Positions 58,501 to 64,000 of a DNA stretch of 64,000 nucleotides are shown here, piece after piece. The stretch covers positions 1 to 64,000 of the forward strand of contig PHBD01000011.1 of assembly GCA_002841865.1 (NCBI GenBank). Direction: 5' to 3'. Within the stretch, counting starts at the first letter, position 1; each line of letters opens with the position of its first letter. A program made the position numbers and the translations under genes. This DNA is from Deltaproteobacteria bacterium HGW-Deltaproteobacteria-19. GTDB taxonomy: Bacteria > Desulfobacterota > Syntrophia > Syntrophales > PHBD01. Under the pieces are notes generated by a model. It saw only the letters and a program-made list of their open reading frames with translations, was not told the origin of the DNA and searched no databases.

Positions 58501-59967
58501 ATGATCGGTATCGTATCGTACGGGGGTTACATCCCCCGCCTGCGGCTCAGCCGCAAGGTCATCGTCCAGAACATGGCATGGTATTCGCCCGTCATCTTCG
58601 CCTATGCCCAGGGGGAAAAGGCTGTAGCCAACTGGGACGAAGACGCCCTCAGCATGGCCGTCAACGCCGCCTGCGACTGCCTGGCCGGGCAGGAGAAGGC
58701 CGCTGTCGATGGCGTGTACCTCGCCTCGACGACCCTTCCTTACGCAGACCGGCTGAATGCGGACATCCTGGCGACAGCCCTCCACGTCCGTGAAGCCGGG
58801 CTTGGTGCTGCCGACTTTACGGGCTGTCTCAAGGCGGGCACCACCGCACTGATCTCCGCCCTGGATGCACTGGCGGCAGGCAAGAAGAAGTCCGTCCTCG
58901 TGGCGGCGGGCGACCAGCGCCGGACAAAAATGGCCTCGGCCCAGGAAATGCTTTACGGCGACGGGGCGGCGGCGCTTCTCGTGGGCGGCGACCGGGTCAT
59001 CGCCGAGTTCCAGGACAGCTATTCCGTCAGCTGCGATTTCGCGGACCACTATCGCGGGGCCGGCAAGGAATTCGACTATTCCTGGGAAGAGCGGTGGGCC
59101 CGCGAACAGGGGTTCGGAAAGATCATTCCCGAGGCGATCACGGGCTTCCTGAAGAAGACCGGCACGTCCATCGGGGACTACGACCGGATCGTCTACCCCT
59201 GCTACTTCGCCGCGACGCACGCGGGGATTGCCCGGCGGCTGAAGGCGGACCCGGCAAAGGTTCAGGACCCCATGCACGCCGTCTGCGGAGACACGGGGGC
59301 GGCCCATCCGCTCGTCCTTCTGCTGGCAGTCCTGGAGGAGGCGAAACCGGGCGACCGGATCCTCCTGGCTGGCTTTGGCCAGGGATGCGATGTCCTCTCT
59401 TTCCGGGTGACCGAGGAGATCCGGAACCTGAAACCGCGCCGCGGCATCCGGGGCTCCCTGGCGAACCGGGCGGAGATGACGAACTACGCCAAGTACATCA
59501 AGTTCCGGGACCTCATCGAGGCGGACCTGGGCATCCGGGGAGAGGCCAATCCCAACGCGTCCCTGACGATTCTATGGCGGAACCGCGCGAAGCTCCTTGG
59601 CCTCGTGGGCGGGAAGTGCCGCGGCTGCGGGACGCCCCAGTATACCTTCACGCCGGTCTGCGTGAATCCCGACTGCCAGGCCATCGGCCAGATGGAAGAC
59701 TACGAGTTTGCCGACAAGGGCGGCGCCGTCTTCATGTATACGGGAGACATGCTGGCCGCCTCCGTCGATCCGCCGGCCATCTATGGCATCGTCGACTTCG
59801 AGGGTGGCGGGCGGCTCCTGGCGGACTTCACGGACTGCACGCTGGACGCCATCCGCGTCGGGCTTCCCGTACGGATGTCCTTCCGGAGGCGGGTGAAGGA
59901 CGACATGCGGGGTTTCACGGGCTATTTCTGGAAGGTCGTTCCGCAAGCGACCGAAGCGAGGAGCTGA
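58501..59967 (+). CDS. HMG-CoA synthase-like protein fused to a DUF35 (zinc ribbon/OB) domain
   Basis: A 488-residue fusion. The N-terminal 330 residues resemble 3-hydroxy-3-methylglutaryl-CoA synthase-like thiolase-fold enzymes, with a nucleophile-type Cys in FTGCLKAGTTAL and VYPCYFAATHAG. The C-terminal 130 residues form a DUF35 protein with CRGCGTPQYTFTPVC (zinc ribbon) and an OB-fold. The ATG at 58501 has AAGGAG upstream. It may condense acyl-CoA units or split a beta-hydroxyacyl-CoA. The ATG of the next gene follows 3 bases after its stop. Confidence 0.83.
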   Translation: MIGIVSYGGYIPRLRLSRKVIVQNMAWYSPVIFAYAQGEKAVANWDEDALSMAVNAACDCLAGQEKAAVDGVYLASTTLPYADRLNADILATALHVREAGLGAADFTGCLKAGTTALISALDALAAGKKKSVLVAAGDQRRTKMASAQEMLYGDGAAALLVGGDRVIAEFQDSYSVSCDFADHYRGAGKEFDYSWEERWAREQGFGKIIPEAITGFLKKTGTSIGDYDRIVYPCYFAATHAGIARRLKADPAKVQDPMHAVCGDTGAAHPLVLLLAVLEEAKPGDRILLAGFGQGCDVLSFRVTEEIRNLKPRRGIRGSLANRAEMTNYAKYIKFRDLIEADLGIRGEANPNASLTILWRNRAKLLGLVGGKCRGCGTPQYTFTPVCVNPDCQAIGQMEDYEFADKGGAVFMYTGDMLAASVDPPAIYGIVDFEGGGRLLADFTDCTLDAIRVGLPVRMSFRRRVKDDMRGFTGYFWKVVPQATEARS

Positions 59968-59970
59968 ACC

Positions 59971-61179
59971 ATGGCGACAGGAATTCGAGACAAGGTGGCC
60001 ATCATCGGGATGGGCTGCTCCCGGTTCGGAGAGCGGTGGGACGCGGGTCCCGACGACCTGATGGTGGAGGCGTTCCAGGAGTGCATCGCCGACGCGGGCA
60101 TTGAAAAGAAACAGATCCAGGCGGCCTGGTTCGGGTCGTGCCTGGACGAGGTCAACGTGGGCAAGAGCGCCCTTCCGCCGTCCATGGCGCTTCGCCTCCC
60201 CAATATCGGGGTGACGCGAACGGAGAATTACTGCGCCAGCGGGACGGAGGCCTTCCGGGGGGCCGTCTACGCCGTGGCCTCTGGCGCCTACGATATCTGC
60301 ATGGCCATCGGTGTGGAGAAGCTGAAGGACATCGGCTACGCGGGCCTCCCCGATTTCGCTTCCGGCATGGGCATGACAAACGTCCAGTGGTTCCCGAACA
60401 TGACCGCGCCGGGCTGTTTCGCCATGCTGGGCAGCAGCTACGCGGCCAAGTACGGCATCGACATGAAGGAGCTGAAGCGAGCCATGGCGCACGTGTCCGC
60501 CAAGAGCCACGCCAATGGGGCACTGAATCCGAAGGCGCACCTCAGGAACCCCGTGACGGAGGAGATCATCCTGAAGTCGCCCATGGTGGCCTATCCCCTG
60601 GGACTCTTCGACTGCTGCGGCGTCTCCGACGGATCGGCCTGCGCCATCGTGGCCACGCCGGAAATCGCCCGGAGCCTGGGCAAGAAGGACTTCGTCACTG
60701 TCAAGGCGCTTCAGGTCAGCCTCAGCAACGGCGAGGAGATGTCCTACACAAACTGGGACGGCTCGGGCTTCGTCACCGCCGCCAAGGCCAGCACCGAGGC
60801 GTACCGGGAAGCCGGGATCACCAATCCGCGCGAAGAGATCAGCATGATGGAGGTCCACGACTGCTTCTCCATCACCGAACTCATCACCATGGAGGACCTG
60901 CACATCTCCTCGCGGGGCCAGGCGACAAAGGACATCATGGACGGTTTCTATGACCTCTCCGGCAAGGTCCCCTGCCAGGTTGACGGGGGGCTCAAGTGCT
61001 TCGGCCATCCCATCGGTGCCTCGGGGCTCCGGATGATCTACGAAATGTATCTCCAGATCCACGGCCGGGCCGGGGAGCGGCAGCTCAAGGACCCGAAATT
61101 CGGCCTCACCCACAACCTGGGCGGCTTTCCGTTCATGAACGTCTGCAGCATCGCCATCGTCGGGAAGCAGGACGCCTGA
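59971..61179 (+). CDS. Thiolase-family protein (SCP2-like) with intact nucleophile cysteine
   Basis: A 402-residue thiolase-fold protein. The nucleophile cysteine is present in ENYCASGTEAF, the HDCFSITELI motif resembles SCP2-type thiolases, and GHPIGASG supplies the catalytic histidine. The C-terminal NVCSIAIVG retains a Cys. It probably cleaves a beta-ketoacyl-CoA. It is followed by a second thiolase-like gene, a DUF35 gene and a MaoC gene. Confidence 0.9.
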   Translation: MATGIRDKVAIIGMGCSRFGERWDAGPDDLMVEAFQECIADAGIEKKQIQAAWFGSCLDEVNVGKSALPPSMALRLPNIGVTRTENYCASGTEAFRGAVYAVASGAYDICMAIGVEKLKDIGYAGLPDFASGMGMTNVQWFPNMTAPGCFAMLGSSYAAKYGIDMKELKRAMAHVSAKSHANGALNPKAHLRNPVTEEIILKSPMVAYPLGLFDCCGVSDGSACAIVATPEIARSLGKKDFVTVKALQVSLSNGEEMSYTNWDGSGFVTAAKASTEAYREAGITNPREEISMMEVHDCFSITELITMEDLHISSRGQATKDIMDGFYDLSGKVPCQVDGGLKCFGHPIGASGLRMIYEMYLQIHGRAGERQLKDPKFGLTHNLGGFPFMNVCSIAIVGKQDA

Positions 61180-61255
61180 GATCTCCACCGACCGCGGCGG
61201 GCAGCGGACAACGCCTCCACCGGGTCGGGTGAATCGCGAAGCAAGGAGGAAGTAT

Positions 61256-62440
61256 ATGAGCAAGCTGAAAGGAAAGGTCGCCATCGTCGGGATCGGCGAG
61301 GTGCCGACGGGACGTTTTCCCGAGACGGCGGCCATCTACCACGGCATGGCCTCGGCCAAGATGGCCATCAAGGACGCGGGGATCGACAAGGACGAGATCG
61401 ACTACGTCATGCCGACGGGAGCCCTCTACAGCCCGGCCTTCAATACGGAGCTCGTCACCTGCCGCATCGCCGAGGAACTGGGCCTCAAAAACGTGAAGAA
61501 GAACTGCCAGATCTTCGCCGGCGGCTCCAGCAGCACCTGTGCCCTCGAGATCGCGGCGGCCCTCATCTACAGCGGCGCCGCGTCGATGATCCTCTTCGTC
61601 CACGCAGATAAGCTGGGCACGGGGGTCACCGCCCAGGGCGCGATCGACCTCTTCTCCACGGCGGGCATCTCGGCGGAGTGGGAGGTTCCCTACGGCCAGC
61701 ACTATTCTGCGGTGACCGCCCTCTCGACGATGCGCTACATGTACGAGACGGGCTGCACGGACGAGCACATGGCGGCGGTCTGCGTCTCCAACCGGAGATG
61801 GGCACAGTTGAATCCGAACGCCTTCTTCCGCAAGCCCCTCACGATCGAGGAGGTCGTCAAGTCGAAGATGCTCTCCACGCCGCTTCGGGCCAAGCAGTCG
61901 AACATGCTCTTCGACGGCGGGGCGGCCTTCATCGTGACCTCCGCCGAGCGGGCACGGGACCTCGTGGAGAAGCCCGTCTACCTCCTCGGGGAGGGAGGGG
62001 TGGTCACACATTTCGTCTACTCCCAGGAGCCCGACGTGTCCCGGTTCGGGTGGGCGAAGGCGGGCCGGATGGCCTTCGAGGAGTCGGGACTCACCGTGGC
62101 GGACATGGACCTCGCCGAGATCTACGACTCCTACCCCATCTTCCAGATCATCGGCTTCGAGGAGTTGGGGTTCTGCAGGCGTGGTGAAGGAGGAGAGATC
62201 TTCCTCCGGGGCGACACCTGGCCGGGAGGCCGGATTCCCTGCACCACCAACGGCGGCATGCTCTCCCAGGGCCACACGGGAGCCGGTGGTTCCGTAGCGA
62301 TCCTCGTGGAGACGGTCCGGCAGCTCATGGGCAAGGCGGGAGAGCGCCAGGTGCCGAACGCCCGGTTTGCCGTGGAGACGGCTGTGGGCGGGACCTATAT
62401 GGACGCCCAAGTGTCCATTCTCGGAACAGAGATCCCTTAG
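61256..62440 (+). CDS. Thiolase-fold protein lacking the nucleophile cysteine
   Basis: A 394-residue protein of the same superfamily. At the place of CASG it has FAGGSSSTCA, so the nucleophilic Cys is replaced (Ala by alignment with the upstream copy). QGHTGAGG still supplies a histidine, but the second Cys near the C-terminus is lost. Such degenerate members (Ltp2-type) act with DUF35 partners as retro-aldolases. AAGGAGG precedes the ATG at 61256; an in-frame ATG at 61229 is not favoured. Confidence 0.85.
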   Translation: MSKLKGKVAIVGIGEVPTGRFPETAAIYHGMASAKMAIKDAGIDKDEIDYVMPTGALYSPAFNTELVTCRIAEELGLKNVKKNCQIFAGGSSSTCALEIAAALIYSGAASMILFVHADKLGTGVTAQGAIDLFSTAGISAEWEVPYGQHYSAVTALSTMRYMYETGCTDEHMAAVCVSNRRWAQLNPNAFFRKPLTIEEVVKSKMLSTPLRAKQSNMLFDGGAAFIVTSAERARDLVEKPVYLLGEGGVVTHFVYSQEPDVSRFGWAKAGRMAFEESGLTVADMDLAEIYDSYPIFQIIGFEELGFCRRGEGGEIFLRGDTWPGGRIPCTTNGGMLSQGHTGAGGSVAILVETVRQLMGKAGERQVPNARFAVETAVGGTYMDAQVSILGTEIP

Positions 62441-62454
62441 AGAGGAGGAACGAC

Positions 62455-62871
62455 ATGGACGCACCGAAGAAACCCGTCCCCGTGGTGAACCCCTGGGCGA
62501 AGCCCTTCTGGGACGCCGCAAAGGAAGAACGGTTCATCATCCAGAAGTGTGCGGATTGCGGAAAATACATCTTCTATCCGCGGATCGCCTGTCCCCACTG
62601 CTTTTCCGACGCCGTCGAGTGGTTTCCCGCCTCGGGACGGGCAACCGTCTACACCTACACCGTTGTCGAGAGCAACGCCCCCTCGGCCTTCATCGCCGAC
62701 ATGCCCTATGTCATTGCCGTGGTCCGGCTGGAGGAGGGAGGGGTCCAGATGCTGACCAACATCGTGGGCTGCAAGCCCGAGGATGTCCGTTGCGACATGC
62801 CCGTGGAGGTCGTCTTCGAGAAGCTGAACGACGACTTCAATCTGCCCAAGTTCCGACCCGCGGCGAAGTAA
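62455..62871 (+). CDS. DUF35 zinc-ribbon/OB-fold protein
   Basis: A 138-residue DUF35 protein. The rubredoxin-like zinc ribbon CADCGKYIFYPRIACPHC is followed by an OB-fold domain (ATVYTYTVVES). DUF35 proteins are partners of thiolase-fold enzymes (for example Ltp2 and ChsH2 in steroid catabolism). The position just after the Cys-less thiolase gene fits a complex of the two. Confidence 0.9.
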   Translation: MDAPKKPVPVVNPWAKPFWDAAKEERFIIQKCADCGKYIFYPRIACPHCFSDAVEWFPASGRATVYTYTVVESNAPSAFIADMPYVIAVVRLEEGGVQMLTNIVGCKPEDVRCDMPVEVVFEKLNDDFNLPKFRPAAK

Positions 62872-62903
62872 GCGGACCGTCGGGACCGGGAAAGGAGAAA
62901 GCC

Positions 62904-63359
62904 ATGCCTGACAAGTACTGGGAAGATTTCGACCCGGGATTCCATTTCCAGACCCCCTGCATCACCGTCACGGAGACCCACGTGGTGAACTGGGCGGGCC
63001 TTACCATGGACTTCTATCCGCTTCACACGGATGAGGTCTACGCCCAGAAGACGGTCTTCAAGGGGCGGATCGCCCACGGCCCGCTGATCTTCGGGCTCGC
63101 GGTGGGACTGGCGGCGCAGGCCAGGATCGAAGGCGGCGCCATGATCGCCTGGATGGGGACGGACAACATGCGCATGTTCGCCCCCGTGAAGCTGGGCGAC
63201 ACGATCACGGTCCATATTGCCGTAAAGGACAAGAAGGAAACGGCCAAGCCGGCCCAGGGATTCCAGGTCTGGCATTACGAAGTTCGCAACCAGCGGGACG
63301 AGAAGGTCATGTCCCTCGACATGAACTTCCTCATGCACCGGCGGCCCCAGGCGGAATGA
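62904..63359 (+). CDS. MaoC-like enoyl-CoA hydratase
   Basis: A 151-residue hot-dog-fold hydratase. FYPLHTDEVYAQ and IAHGPLIFGLAVGL carry the Asp/His active-site region of MaoC-type R-hydratases. AAAGGAG precedes the ATG at 62904; the longer in-frame reading frame to 62367 is a shadow across the DUF35 gene. It hydrates an enoyl-CoA, the substrate of a retro-aldolase or dehydrogenase. Next to it is an acyl-CoA dehydrogenase. Confidence 0.88.
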   Translation: MPDKYWEDFDPGFHFQTPCITVTETHVVNWAGLTMDFYPLHTDEVYAQKTVFKGRIAHGPLIFGLAVGLAAQARIEGGAMIAWMGTDNMRMFAPVKLGDTITVHIAVKDKKETAKPAQGFQVWHYEVRNQRDEKVMSLDMNFLMHRRPQAE

Positions 63360-63396
63360 TGGAGCGGGGAGCCCGAGCGGAAAAGGAGACGGTGCG

Positions 63397-64000
63397 ATGG
63401 ACTTGAGCTTTACGGAACAGCAGAACGCCCTCAGGAAGACCGTCCGCGACTTTGTGGAGCGGGAGATGCCCCGGGAATGGGTCCGGGCCTTCGACGGCCG
63501 GGACGAGTTTCCCCACGATCTCGTCCGGAAATTCTGCGACCTGGACCTGGCACGGATCAACATCCCGAAAGAATACGGAGGAAAGGGGGGCGGCGTCCTC
63601 GACCTGATGATCCTCTTCGAGGAGATCTCCAAGCGCTTGGCGGTCCTCTCCTGGGCCCTGGGAAACATCCTTCTCTACGGCAATGAGATCATCACCGTCA
63701 ACGGCAGCGACGAGCAGAGGGCGAAGTATCTTCCCCGGCTTGCGAAGGGCGAGATCATGTTCAGCTTCGGCCTGACGGAGCCCAATGCCGGGTCCGATGC
63801 GGCGAGCATCCGGACGAAGGCCGTTCCGGAGGACGGCGGCTGGGTGATCAACGGCAACAAGATGTTCATCACCGGTGCCGGCGTGACGGACTACACCGTC
63901 ACCTTCACCCGGACAAGCGAGTCCAAGTACAACGGGATCACCGCCTTCATCGTCGACACGAAGCTGCCGGGATACAGCACGCGTCCCATCGAGAAGCTGG
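63397..64000 (+). CDS. Acyl-CoA dehydrogenase, N-terminal part (cut by window end)
   Basis: The first 201 codons of an acyl-CoA dehydrogenase that runs off the window. It has the N-terminal helices (DLSFTEQQNALRK), IPKEYGGKGGG, FSFGLTEPNAGSDA and WVINGNKMFITGAG, the usual FAD/substrate loop. AAAAGGAG precedes the ATG. The catalytic Glu is beyond the end. It probably supplies enoyl-CoA to the MaoC hydratase upstream. Confidence 0.9.
   Translation, partial: MDLSFTEQQNALRKTVRDFVEREMPREWVRAFDGRDEFPHDLVRKFCDLDLARINIPKEYGGKGGGVLDLMILFEEISKRLAVLSWALGNILLYGNEIITVNGSDEQRAKYLPRLAKGEIMFSFGLTEPNAGSDAASIRTKAVPEDGGWVINGNKMFITGAGVTDYTVTFTRTSESKYNGITAFIVDTKLPGYSTRPIEKL

Overview
The window reads as a GC-rich chromosome segment of an anaerobic, probably syntrophic or fermentative, Gram-negative bacterium. 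A Syntrophales-like member of the Desulfobacterota is the best guess. The grounds are two 2-hydroxyacyl-CoA dehydratase-type subunits with their BadF/HgdC-type activase, a phosphotransbutyrylase/butyrate kinase module, several acyl-CoA ligases, dehydrogenases and thiolases, Kdo/outer-membrane genes, and two sigma-54 promoters. The taxonomic call is inference. No rRNA, tRNA, CRISPR, IS element or integrase was seen.

Layout. (1) 1-6592, plus strand: two paralogous Sec-exported mini-proteins with 13 cysteines each, followed by a complete MacAB-TolC-like exporter (TolC, a PAS-adaptor fusion, ABC ATPase, FtsX-type permease) ending at a strong terminator. (2) 6613-23543, minus strand: eleven co-oriented genes. 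In transcription order these are KdsD-like isomerase, FtsH, acyl-CoA synthetase, dehydratase subunit, Tex, second dehydratase subunit, SDR, activase, a DUF748/AsmA-like protein, a phytoene-desaturase-like flavoprotein and a ferredoxin reductase. (3) 23759-30589: RlpA-like protein, then a LysR regulator divergent from two phosphotransacylases, butyrate kinase, acyl-CoA dehydrogenase and a ketopantoate-reductase-like enzyme. (4) 30682-36091: two-component system, B12-binding radical SAM protein, nucleobase permease. (5) 36388-42469, minus strand and visibly more AT-rich: a tandem array of eight paralogous exported small proteins with six conserved cysteines, ending in one terminator, with a Tat-exported flavodoxin/bis-[4Fe-4S] protein just upstream. 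(6) 42595-53919: assorted genes including a CRP-like sensor, HAD phosphatase-like protein, deaminase, GrpB, two metallo-beta-lactamase-fold hydrolases, an acyl-CoA ligase, and a transglutaminase-ABC transporter operon. (7) 54096-64000: a nitronate-monooxygenase-like gene and a long acyl-CoA/thiolase operon, each preceded by the same inverted repeat and a sigma-54 promoter at nearly the same spacing.

The most interesting material is the two sets of exported cysteine-rich mini-proteins. The left pair sits against a peptide-exporter-like MacAB-TolC system whose adaptor carries a cytoplasmic PAS sensor, which suggests regulated export of disulfide-rich peptides. In the eight-gene array, two neighbouring copies keep nearly identical promoters and signal peptides while their mature domains have diverged between invariant cysteines, as in toxin or effector families. 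Function is unknown in both cases. The right-hand operon pairs a thiolase-fold protein lacking the nucleophilic cysteine with DUF35 and MaoC proteins, a combination known from retro-aldolase steps of side-chain degradation.
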